Positions 29,177 to 45,284 of a stretch of 64,000 bases of DNA are shown in pieces. Location of the stretch: positions 868,001 to 932,000 of the forward strand of contig JBBPEB010000029.1 of NCBI GenBank assembly GCA_039096225.1, read 5' to 3'. The notes below the pieces were generated by a model. That model was not told the origin of the DNA, searched no databases, and saw nothing but the letters and a program-made list of their open reading frames with translations. The first letter of the stretch is position 1; each line of letters opens with the position of its first letter. Source of the stretch: Blastocystis sp. Blastoise (taxonomy: Eukaryota; Sar; Bigyra; Opalinata; Blastocystidae). The position numbers and the translations under genes were made by a program.

Positions 29177-29741
29177 ATTCTTTTGTCAAAAATTTTTCTT
29201 TTGTTGATTTTTTAAAACAGTTTGTTAATCATATTTGGATAGGTATAACGAAACATAAGTTGTTCTTAAAGTCATCATTTAGTTTACATATATAAATTAG
29301 GCCTATTCTTGTTACGTTATTGACAGATTTGTTTTCATTTATTACAGATATATCGTCTAAATAGTTTTTGCTAATGCTATAAATATTGTCCAGATTCATA
29401 TATTGAAAAGAATTATGTTTTCTGATATATTTGTGTTCATTGGTTTTGAATTTTGGACATGATTCACTATAATAATATCTTATTTAATAGTAAATTTTGA
29501 TTTATTGACAACTGAATTATTAGAAAAAACCTTATTAATAATTATTAAAGAAATAATTGTCATAATTTCAATTTGTTTTCATCAAGTTATTAAAACAAAA
29601 CGACTTATTAATAACAATGAATAGCAAACAATAAAAAAATACATAATAATGATAATAAATAATATACTTACGAATCAAACCATATAAATAAATAAATGAA
29701 CAAAAACAAAGAGAGAATAGAAACTATTTAGATAATAAATT
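29177..29741. other. Intergenic downstream of tRNA
   Basis: AT-rich sequence between the tRNA gene and the 3' end of the glutamine synthetase gene. Nothing coding seen. Confidence 0.5.
29181..29184 (+). terminator. RNA polymerase III terminator
   Basis: A run of four T five bases beyond the 3' end of the tRNA-Ile gene, as expected for Pol III termination. Confidence 0.6.
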
Positions 29742-30505
29742 TTAAGATTGTTTGAAAAGCATTTCATCATAAGAAGGAAGAGGCCAAGCTTTAGATCCAA
29801 TAAGAGTTTCTAATCTATCTCCATGTTCACGAATACCATCAAATAAAGGTTTGATTTCATCTCTACAGAAAATAGATTGAGCTTCATAAATAGGTTTATT
29901 CTTTAATTCATTAAGAACTTTAGTAAGAACATCAATATTCTTAAGAGAGGCATTAAGAGATTCAGTAATACAAGCAACATGAGAGAGTTGAGGAGCTTTG
30001 TTAATTTCAGGAGCAGCAGCACCTAAAGAAATAATAGATCCACAGAGTTCAGTTTGAGATTTGAAAGCAGCAGGTATAATATAATCTTGAAGCATTTCTC
30101 TGTATAATTTAGCTTCTACAGTAATTTCTTTAGTATATTGATCCCATTGAATATTAGCACGAGATTGAACTTCTTCTTTAGTATAAATACCAAAAGAAGA
30201 GAATAACTTTTCATTCTTTTCAGAAGCAAAAGCAGCAATAGCTTCAGGAGTTTGTCTATTTTCAGGTAAACCTAATTCATGAGCTTTTTGTCTCCATTCT
30301 TCTGAGTAATTATTACCATTGAAAATAGCACGTTGATGTTTAATAAAAATATCTTGAATAACATGAGCTATAGCACTATTTGTATCCATTGTCACCTTTC
30401 TAGCTTCAATTTCATTAGCAATGTATCTATAGAAAATAGTTTTAGAATTCTTATTAATGTATATAATATATTATATAAAGAGGAGAAATATAATAATGAC
30501 AATAA

Positions 30506-30539
<34 letters not shown>

Positions 30540-32618
30540 TACATACCTAATAGAATCAGCAAAGATGGTATTAAGAATGATATTAGAACGAGCAATAGGT
30601 TGAGAGGAACCAGCAGCTCTGAATTCGAATTTATTTTCAGTAAAAGCGAAAGGAGAAGTTCTGTTTCTATCGGTACCTCCTCTACGAATATGAGGAAGAG
30701 AAACAACACCCATATCAAGATCTAAAGAAGGTTGTTCTTCAACAGTTTTCTTTAAGAATTTATCAACAGCAGCAGAGACATCTGTACCTAAGAAACAAGA
30801 CATAATAGCAGGAGGAGCTTCATTAGCACCAAGACGATGATCATTTGAAGCACCTGCAACACAAGCTCTTAAGAGATCTCCATGCATATCTACGGAACGA
30901 ACAGCAGCAGCTATCATAATCATAAAAGGAATATTCTCTTCAGGCTTCTCACCAGGAGTAAATAAACAAGGAATTTCATCAGTACCAATAGAGAAGTTAT
31001 TATGTTTACCAGAACCATTAACACCAGCAAAAGGCTTTTCATGATATAAAACCTTTAAACCATGCTTATGAGCAGTCTATAGAACATATATTATTATTTT
31101 TATGCTATTCATAGGGTAATAATAATAATAATAATGAAAATAGATAATAATATATAATAAAAATATATAATAAAAATATATAATAATATATAATAAAAAT
31201 ATATAATAATAAAAATAATAAAATACTCTTCTTAAGATATCCATAGTAAGTAAGTTTTGATCGGTAGCTAACATAGAATTAGTATAAAGAGGAGCTACTT
31301 CATATTGTCCAGGAGCAACTTCACGATGTCTAGTGACAGTCATAATACCCACTTTCCACATTTCAATTTCAGCTTCATGAATGCAATCAATCATACGTAC
31401 AGAAAGATCTGCAAAATATTGATCATGAAGTTCTTGACCTTTAGCAGGAGCAGCACCAAATATAGTACGACCTGTTAATTGTAAATCAATACGCTTATTA
31501 TAATAATCACGATCTACTAAGAAGAATTCTTGTTCAGCACCTGTAAAGACATTCACTTCTTTTTGAGGTCTACCAATTACTTTAAAGAGTTTCTTTGTTT
31601 CGTTAGTAAGAGCATCTAAAGAACGAAGAAGAGGAATCTTCTGATCTAAAGTCTTACCAGTCCAAGATAAGAACACAGAAGGAATATATAAAGTACCACT
31701 ATAAATAATATTATTATAATGATAATTATGATTTAATAATTGAAAAATAAATAAAAATTATGATAATAAAAAAAAAATTAAAAAAAAAAAAAAATAATAA
31801 TATATTAAATAAAAATCAATAATAATAAAAGCATACCCATTACCATGTTTAACAATAACGGGATAACTATTAGGGTCCCAAACGGTATAACCACGAGCAA
31901 TATGAGTTTCACGTAAACCTCCATTAGGGAAAGAAGAAGCATCAGGTTCACCCTTAATTAATTTGCTACCTGTGAAATTAGAGACAACTTTACCATCTTG
32001 TAAGTTGAGGACTACATATATATATATATATAAGAATTATAAATTATAAGAATAAAAATATAACATATAAAATATATATATAAATGAATAAAAACAAAAA
32101 AAAAATTCAGTAACATAAATACAAAAGCAAATATATAAATAGATAAAATAAAATTAATACAAATTAATAAAAAATATATATATATTAAAAAATTCAATAA
32201 TATATACAAGCATCTTGTTTTTGGGCAGTTTGACCAGTAAGAGGTTGGAACCAGTGAGAATAATGAGTAACACCATGAGATTGAGCCCAACGCATAATAG
32301 CATGAGCAATAACATCAGCGTTCTCCTTATCGATATCACAGTCACTACACTTACGAGCCTTTTGAACAACATCATAACTAAATAAGATATTGAATAAGAG
32401 AATAGAGATCATGAAGGATAGAACATGAATAATAAAAGATAAAAAAATGAAGAAACATACGTATGCTTAGGAACAGAAGATCTTAATGCTTCATCATTAA
32501 AACAATACATGCCAAAAACATCCTCAATCTTATCACATGTCTCCATATTAATGGTTCTTCCAGTTTCAGTCATCTTAGAAGTGACATAGGATCCAGCTCT
32601 TAAGGATTGAGTGGCCAT
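29742..32618 (-). CDS. Glutamine synthetase type III
   Basis: Makes glutamine from glutamate, ammonia and ATP. The long (about 700 residues) GSIII form is identified by THYSHWFQPLTGQTA, GGLRETHIARGYTVWD, HGNGGTLYIP, EQEFFLVDRDYY, HEKPFAGVNGSGKHNN (the substrate loop), GASNDHRLGANEAPP and DRNRTSPFAFT. The GSIII-specific C-terminal helical region follows (TKVLNELKNKPIYEAQS) and the protein ends EMLFKQS. Start MATQSLRAGSYVTSK; no targeting peptide evident. Five introns, all readable as GT-AG. GSIII occurs in bacteria and scattered protists rather than animals, so this gene is informative for lineage. Its presence alone does not show whether a GSII also exists. Confidence 0.93.
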
Positions 32619-34626
32619 CTAAATGAACTGTGAAAGGAAATATCGAACACCATTACAGAAGGAATAGTTTTTCTTAAACAGGCTGCCAACATTGTAATTC
32701 AACAGTACAAGAAAAGTAGTTGATTCAAAAAAATGAGAATAATTCTACTTGATCACCATACTTTAAATACTAAGGCAGTTATGATAATCTCCATACAACA
32801 AATCGTTTGTCATCTCCAACGATTCTCATGACGCGACGATGTCACAACTAGGAGAACCAATCATTTATTGACAGTTAATCCTCCACAAAAAAAACGTAAT
32901 CTGAACGGTCGATGGATTAATGGTTCTTCTTTTTGAATGGTCTTTTTCTTCGTCATTTATCAGTCATTTTTCTATTAAAAATATTTCCATGAATATTTCT
33001 AATTTTATAGAGTAATCTTTGTCTTTTTTTACGACTATGAATTAGATTATTTCAGATAACTGTCTTTATTCATTACTCTTTCTAAAAAAAAGTAATTTTT
33101 TTTTCTTTTATAAGAATCAACACATCTTAGTTAGTGTATATAAATTATAGTTCGTTACTGGTAAGGTAGGAATAAAATGTTTCTCTTATAGAATTAAAAC
33201 AAAAAATCTGTGTTGAAACTAGACTCAAAACAGTAACTTTTATTGTTGTTTTTAATGACGCTTCCTATGTCTATATGTGTGATATGAAAATAAAAATATT
33301 TATGCATAGTTGCAAGAAAATTGTGTCTTATCTTAGTCATCCTTTAAGTCATTTGCTCTTCTTTATGAAAACAAAAGAATAAAAGATGTAAATATAAAAA
33401 ATATTCACGGTTATTTCTCAATACAACCTAAGGAAAACAATATATTCCTGGTTTTTATTAATGTTGTTCAAAATGATCTTTTTCGATGTGCTTCATGGAG
33501 AATCATTTGTTTTAGGTATCTCAACTTCATTTGATTGAATGAAGACATCCTTGAGGGAAAGAGAAGCAAACTCAGAATATTATGAACAAAAAAAAAAAAG
33601 AAAAAATGATTCTTTTCTTGTTTATACACAATTATGAATCTTTATAAAGTATTATCTAGAGAAAAAGAACTCAGATAAGTGATATAAATTAATTCTAAAT
33701 GAACAAAATCAATAAACTATCGTTCTCAGCAAAAAATTAAAAAAAAAACAAAACAATAACAACATATTAAAATATTAAATAATGCGTACTTTCCGTAAAA
33801 CTATAAAAAATAATATACTTATGTAACATATAAGAATATACATGAAGATATGAATAAACACGTAAAAAAAAATATATAATAATAAAGGATAGAAAGCGAA
33901 GTATAATATAGAAAAGTAATGAACATTGAAATACAGTAATATATATATTTAATAGTGACTAAGACAAACGCAAAAGGAGAGAAAAATGAATTTATATATA
34001 TAATTCTTTTTGAAAAATAAAAAGTGAAAAAAGCATATATATATAAGAAAAAAAATTAAAAAAGAGGAAAAAACAGATACATGAAATTAAAAAAAAAATG
34101 AATAAAAAAGTGTTAGGAAACTAGGTCTATATAGATATATATAGATATATGTAGAGTAATAATAGAAATAAAAAACAGCATTAGAAGTGCCTATTCAAAG
34201 TAATAATTATGAATATTAAAAAAAGTAGATAGATTTATATTTACACAGAATAATCAATAAATATATTTATACAATATATTGTTCATACTATATATATACA
34301 GAGAATATATAAGATTAAAAAATATATATAGGTTTTTCCCCTAGAGAGTGTGTATATATATAGATATATAAAAGGAAGAAAACAAGAATAGGAAAGATTC
34401 ATATAGATAAATATATAAATAAATAATATAAATATCACGGTAGAAAGATGAGTCGAATAAGAATATATAGATATATAATGAAAGAAAGAAATAGATAACA
34501 GAAAAAGTAGTAAATAAACTGTTAACTATGACATATATACAGATAGATATAAAACACAAAGATTGTAGGAGGAATGATAAATATAATTATATATATATAT
34601 AAATGCTATTCATATTAGTCGATTCT
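32619..34626. other. 2-kb intergenic spacer
   Basis: Between the 5' end of the glutamine synthetase gene and the 3' end of the PP2C gene. ATTCACGGTTATTT occurs at 33403-33416. The rest is A-rich with (TA)n runs. The frame at 34341-34559 is Ser/Tyr/Ile/Phe low complexity and rejected. Confidence 0.55.
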
Positions 34627-36068
<1,442 letters not shown>

Positions 36069-36412
36069 TATGTGATTGAAATTCACCTTTTTATATAATT
36101 CAAATATATTTCTTTACCTCTACAAAAATTACGGTGTAATTAAGGAAATTCCAAAGAAAAATGATGACTGTTTTTCTGTTGATTTTTGCGATTATAGAAT
36201 CGCAAATTTCAACCGAATTCACAGAGATACTTTATCAATAAACAAGATTATTTATTTTGACTTCCTTTTTAGATATTATATTTTAAAAGTCGTTATTTTT
36301 TAAATAAGAGTATCTCCTATTCTACTTTTTATTCACTATTCTATTAGTATCCTATAAGATCTTATTGAAAACAAAAAACAAATAAATATTATTGAATTCA
36401 TATCCAAAAAAA
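36069..36412. promoter_or_regulatory. Shared divergent promoter of PP2C and PP2A scaffold genes
   Basis: The 344 bp between the two start codons must serve both phosphatase genes. It contains TTACGGTGTAATTA near 36128-36141, a partial match to the recurrent CGG-type word. A plus-strand frame at 36076-36303 has no recognisable content. Confidence 0.5.
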
Positions 36413-39852
<3,440 letters not shown>

Positions 39853-40210
39853 TAACCACGGGAATATTCAATACAATAAAATATTCTTTCTTCATATATA
39901 TATATATTGTAAATCAATTAGATTCTATTATTGATTCTTTATAATATATCCTATTTTATAAACTTCATTCTTCTATGTATATTATTTTGTGTTCTATTCT
40001 CTATACTTCACTGCTTTATATTATTTGAATTGACTTTTTTTCTTCTATGTAAATTCATCTAACTCTTATTCTATATATCTTTTGTTATTTTCTTTTCACA
40101 TTCTTGTTTATAAAACAACGTATATACATACTAAACAATGCAATAACAAGAAACATGGATCAATAATAATGAACATTCATAATAAATCATACAAAACAAA
40201 TATATATAAA
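39853..40210. other. Intergenic between convergent genes
   Basis: ATAACCACGGGAAT (39852-39865) begins at the last base of the PP2A scaffold stop codon. The rest is AT-rich. Confidence 0.55.
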
Positions 40211-41212
40211 TTAATTTCTATCACTAATTTTTTGTTTCAATTCTGTAATTTTTGTTTCAATTAATGATATTTCACCTAATAAACGAGCATTCTCAACTTG
40301 ACGACCTAAATAATCAATCTTATACTGTTTCTCTAACCCAACAATAATACGTTGATTCTCCGTAATTAAAGTGTTCATTTCTAAAATCTGATTGGCTAAA
40401 ACAGATCCATAATCTTTCTCTATTTTCTTACAGTATTGAGTATATTCATCTTTTTGTTTTTCTAATTTTAATACTATCGCATCCTCCTTTTCCTATATAA
40501 TATATATATAATAAAAATATTAAATAAAAAAAGTTACATAAAATAAATAAAAATAATATATAAAAAAATATACATGTAATAATTGATTATAACACTTTTG
40601 CATATTTTCCATCATTTCTTTATATTCATCAAGAGTACAGGAAGATGAACTACATGAAAAATTATGTTGACTATTCGTCATCTCTATGCGATTAATTTCT
40701 TTTTGTAACTCATCAATGAGATGACCTTGACTTTTATGTTGTACTTTTAAACCATGGCCATTATTTGTATCAGAACTAGATTCTGATGAATTTGAGATAC
40801 CATACTTCTTGGTAATAGAATCCAACTTTGATTGAAGATCATCATTTTTCTTTTCGTAATCGTGAATGCTACTAACCACATCTTCATTTCCATATTTCAA
40901 TAAATTATTCTTTCTTGTCTCATACTCCTCTTTTTTAGAATGAAGCATCGTCGAAAAATCATCACGTTCTTTTAAAATACTTTTTACTTCAGGTGGTAAA
41001 TCATCCATTTGTTCTAATTGTTTAATCGATAAAAACCTATCACCTTCCATATTCACACGATCCTTATAGATTTCACGTGTTTTCTGACACATCTCAGTTC
41101 GTTTTTGTAATAATGAATCGTGATGTTCTTGTTTTTTCTTTTCTAGAAGATCATCAAACATTCTTTTCTGCTCCTCAATCTGAGCTTGAAGTTCCTCAAT
41201 AGACTCTGACAT
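40211..41212 (-). CDS. Coiled-coil protein, unknown function
   Basis: Not recognised. Two exons (41212 to about 40575; 40493-40211) encode about 310 residues. Almost the whole length is charged heptad-like sequence (EELQAQIEEQKRMFDDLLEKKKQEH; KLEKQKDEYTQYCKKIEKDYG), with a Ser/His/Asn-rich hinge around residues 140-185. The start MSESIEELQ has no upstream in-frame alternative. No signal peptide or membrane segment. A cytoskeletal or tethering role would be typical but is not shown. Confidence 0.75.
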
Positions 41213-42321
41213 TGATTAAAATGTATATCTATAGAAATGTATCTAATTAGTAAACATTTGATATTCTTTTTAAATATTAAATATATGTTTTTAAGTATCA
41301 ACTATGTATTTAGATTGTTTTTATTATATAAATAAGTATATATATATACATTTTATATTAAATAATAAAAGAAAATAAAAGAATTAAAGATTTTGATGAA
41401 ATCTTTATTTGTATAAAACTCAACACGTGTTTTTTTGTTTGCCAAATTTGAAAACAACTTCTTTTTTAAGGAAGATATTAATTTATTTAGTTTATTAAAT
41501 ATATATGCATATCTCAATAATAAATTATTGAAATAATAGTAGATTATACAAAAAGAACAACTTCTTGTGAATCATGTCATTATAGTTGAATATTTTGAAT
41601 ATATTACGAATACGATGGTTTTATCTAAGGACATTATAATTATAAGTAAGCAGAAAACATAGGTGAGTGAGTTGTACTAAAAAATATTATAAATAACGTT
41701 AAATAGTCCAATTGAAGGTGTTATTACACATTCTTATTAAATTTGTTGGATGTATGTGATATACTATGCTAAATATAGTATTCAAAACTTTATTATGTAT
41801 TGTAGTGTTCATTTGTAAGAGATTTTCTTTCAAAATTACTTTTTTTTTCTTTTATGTCGTGACAATTCTTCTTGATTCATCTTTTAAGGATATGTAGATA
41901 CGAGCCAGACCAATAAGGAGTATTTAGTTAAATAAAAAAAGATTTAAATTATAATATTTTTTATTTATTTATCAAATTCATAATATAAACTTCGTCGAAT
42001 AACTGTTAAGAAGCGATATCCATTAATGTTGGTCTTTAAAAAAATAATATAAAAAGATTAGAAACATGTGAGTAGAATAATTTTCTATGAGCATCATAGA
42101 GAGCGAACAAAATCTTATGTTCATAACGAAAACCAAGAAAAAAAAATTAAATCAACAAAATAAATATATATAAATATAAAAAAATTCAAACCAAAACATA
42201 AAAACAATTGAATAGAATAGCAAATGCATATAGATCAATAATTACTTAATACAAACAATACAGCAAATAGTATTTTTAATGAATAAATAATGATGAATCA
42301 TGTAAAACTCATAAAGACAAC
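41213..42321. other. Intergenic spacer
   Basis: About 1.1 kb of AT-rich DNA with no open frame of interest. Confidence 0.55.
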
Positions 42322-42501
42322 TTAATCGTGTTTTTGTTTATTAGGGTCTACAAATTCGTCAGTATTTTCTGGAGTAGGTACAGGAGAAGCATTGAGTTCT
42401 TCAGATTCAGGATGTTTATATCCAAATATTTCAAGAACAAAAGCAATGACTAGACCTAAAAAGGCGATCAAAATAGGCATAACACCAGTAAAATCGGCCA
42501 T
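42322..42501 (-). CDS. 59-residue single-pass membrane peptide
   Basis: An intronless frame reads MADFTGVMPILIAFLGLVIAF..., then a polar Pro/Glu/Asn-rich tail ending NKQKHD-stop. One hydrophobic helix spans about residues 6-25. It is uninterrupted, with a clear start and stop and non-repetitive composition unlike flanking DNA, and the word ATAACCGCGATT lies about 130 bp upstream (42630-42641). Not recognised as a known family; short tail-exposed mitochondrial or ER membrane subunits have this shape. Confidence 0.6.
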   Translation of the reverse strand: MADFTGVMPILIAFLGLVIAFVLEIFGYKHPESEELNASPVPTPENTDEFVDPNKQKHD

Positions 42502-43111
42502 TATGATAATTCTAAAAAAGAATAGTAATAAAAATGTGTCTTTGAAAAATTAAAACAAAAAAAGAAAAAGAAAATCGAAACTCTGATTCTTCATGGATAA
42601 GGATGTAATTTTCCTGCATGATAAGTAAAATAACCGCGATTCTCTCGATCAATATGGGATATTCATTTTCAGTTCGATTAGAATAACATCAGTTTAACAG
42701 ATTCTTTTGGATTTATTTCAGTGTTATTTCAGTGCTGTATATATGAATAGAGTTTGTTTTTGTTTCCTAATATATTTAGAAATGTTTTAATGTTAATACT
42801 ATAAAGTAGATTCGTTATCTTCGTGATATAATATGCTAATTTTTCGTTCTTTATTTTATTATGTAGTATTTATTTTTGAAATATAATCCAATCAATAGAA
42901 ACTAACATTTTAATTTGTGTAGTGAATTCGTTTATTGAAAGGTTATAAAAATTTTTTTGATTAAAAAGAATAAAGTTAAATAAACAACAGGATGTGGTCA
43001 ATAGATATATAGATTATTTGTAATATAGAGTGTTTAATAATAAAAATAAGTATATGGTAAAGAACGACAATATCAAATAATTTAAGAATTAGAAAGAAAT
43101 ATAGAGTCTAT
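42502..43111. other. Intergenic
   Basis: Holds ATAACCGCGATT at 42630-42641. No gene seen. Confidence 0.5.
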
Positions 43112-43404
43112 TTATTGAAAAGTAGCCCATTTTTGTTTTCTAGCTTCAATTTTTTTCTGTTCTTCAGGAGAAAAAGAAATCACCTTATTATTATTATTAT
43201 TCTATATAGATATAGTATTATTATTTATTGTTAAGTGATAATATGCAAAAAAATATAAATATATAAATAAATAAAATAAATAAATATAATAATTAAAATA
43301 ATAATAATAACAATAATTAAAATAAATAAATAATAATTAAAAAAAAAATAAAAAGCTAAATATAAACAAATATATACATTATTACGTCTTCTATTCATAT
43401 TACG

Positions 43405-43437
<33 letters not shown>

Positions 43438-44179
43438 TCTTTGATTTCTCTTATTATTTCTTTGATTTCTCTTATGATTTACAACTTGAGTTTTCTTTTC
43501 GTCTTCATTGAATTCAGGAATAGGAAGACCAAATTTAGCAGCTCTTTCACGTATTTTTATTTGTTCTTCACTATATTTACCAGTACCAAATTTCTTTTGT
43601 CTTGCTTCAATTTTCTTTTGTTCTTCTGTTATTTGTTCAGAAGCAACAGATTTCTTTTCTTCACGAATCTTCTCAATCATATAACTACTGGCATTAGTAC
43701 CAAATTTCTTCATACGATTTAAAATTTGATCGTTTTCAGCAGATGCGTTCATTTGAGCAGTCTGTTCAGGAGCAGCAAAAGATTCTTCAACAACCATTTG
43801 CTGAGGAACTTGCTCTTCAGGAACAACTTGTTGAGGAACTTCAACTGGATTAGCGACAACAGCAGGAGCAACAGAAACTTGAGCTACTTCAGGTTGAGCA
43901 ACAGGTGCATTATCAGTGTTTACAGTTGAAGCTGGATAAATAAATAATATTAGAAATGACAAAGAAGATGGCAAAAGAAACAAAAAGAAACATACGAGCA
44001 ACTTGATTTTCTTCAACATGGACATTTCCATTCCCATGGAGTTCTTCTTCGTCAATACAATTAATTAAACGGGTAACTAAATCACTCTTAGTACCTTTAA
44101 GATCTTGGTTTCTGCTCTTTAATTCAGACTTCAGTCTAACAATACTAAAACTATAAGGATCAATAGGTTCTCCAGGCAT
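43112..44179 (-). CDS. SAP-domain ribonucleoprotein, SARNP/Tho1 (MOS11)-like
   Basis: The N-terminal SAP motif is SIVRLKSELKSRNQDLKGTKSDLVTRLI (residues about 12-40), which binds nucleic acid. After an Ala/Val/Pro/Gln-rich linker come repeated short motifs typical of the SARNP/Tho1 C-terminus: RMKKFG, RQKKFG, RAAKFGLP and finally RKQKWA near the stop. An Asn/Arg-rich stretch (RNQRNNKRNQRNN) separates the last repeats. These proteins join the THO/TREX mRNA-export machinery in the nucleus. Exons begin at 44179 (MPGEPIDPYS; a longer frame starting 30 nt upstream is less likely) and end at 43112; introns are GT-AG. Confidence 0.82.
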
Positions 44180-45284
44180 CGCAATGATTATATTAAAAAA
44201 TAATAGCAAACTCTTTTTAAAAAAAATAGACTTTTGTTTTTTCTCGTTGATAGAAATAAACAGGGTAATTCACTTTTTATGGAGAGAAATATAATATTTT
44301 TATATGGTTATTGTTTGTGATGTTTTATTGTAACAATAGCAGTAGATCTGTGTTTTTATTCTTAATAAGAAATAATAAAAAGTTTTAAAGATTTATTTGA
44401 AAAGTATTGAGAGTCTGTATAACAATAAAGAATTATGTAATTGAATTGTTTGACCTATATATCCTTTGTTTAACGTTATTGATGATGGTTTCATAATAAA
44501 TAATAGAATAAATAGAATAAAATAGCAGTTAGAATGGAAATTGTTTAGATGAGAATAGTTATTTAGATAAATCATAATTCAACTTGATATTAATCACGAT
44601 AACTTATTTCAGATAGTATAGATAAAGATTATAAAGGTGTAAAAAATGTCATATGATTATTAAATTCAAGAAAAAAGGAATAGAATCTAACAATCACAAA
44701 ACCAATTTCGATATTCACTGCATTTATTGAATATAATTTTATACAATTAATTTTTAAATATAATAATTAACAATGTAGAGTTTGTTACAAAACTTTTAAA
44801 ACATATTTACAAGAAAGTTCCTAATAAAACAGTTTCAACAAATATAACAACACTCAGATTGATATTTTATATATAATATAAAGACTGTAGTGTATTTCAT
44901 GAAGTATATTAAACATTTTCATGATAAAGAATGTTCATGATACCATCCTTAGTTAAATATATATCATAATGAAGGCTATATAAATAGAATAATAACTTTA
45001 ATTCATTAAATAACATTAACTACCATGTAAATGAATGTTAAAAACAAAAGAATCAAAAATTCGGTATAGAATGGTTGATAACATTTGGGGGTAGAAAGAA
45101 GCGAGAGTTTCACGGGGATAATTTCTTTTTTCAAATCCTATGGTGTTTTCTGTAGTTTTAACATATACTATTTTAAATTATTCATTTCAAGGTATATATT
45201 GACTCTATTATACATTGCGAATAATACCTATATATCTGAGTTGTTTGTAGGATTAGTATTATTGATTTCTTTATATAGAAAAAA
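44180..45284. promoter_or_regulatory. Divergent intergenic region
   Basis: Between the SAP-domain gene (-) and the glycosyltransferase gene (+). TTCACGGGGATAAT is present near 45109-45122. No other gene seen. Confidence 0.5.

Noticed and set aside
31692-31838. A suspected non-GT intron in the glutamine synthetase gene
   Set aside because: On rereading the donor is GG|GTATGC, and joining to T-GGT-ACT gives HGNGGTLYIP with ordinary GT-AG ends.
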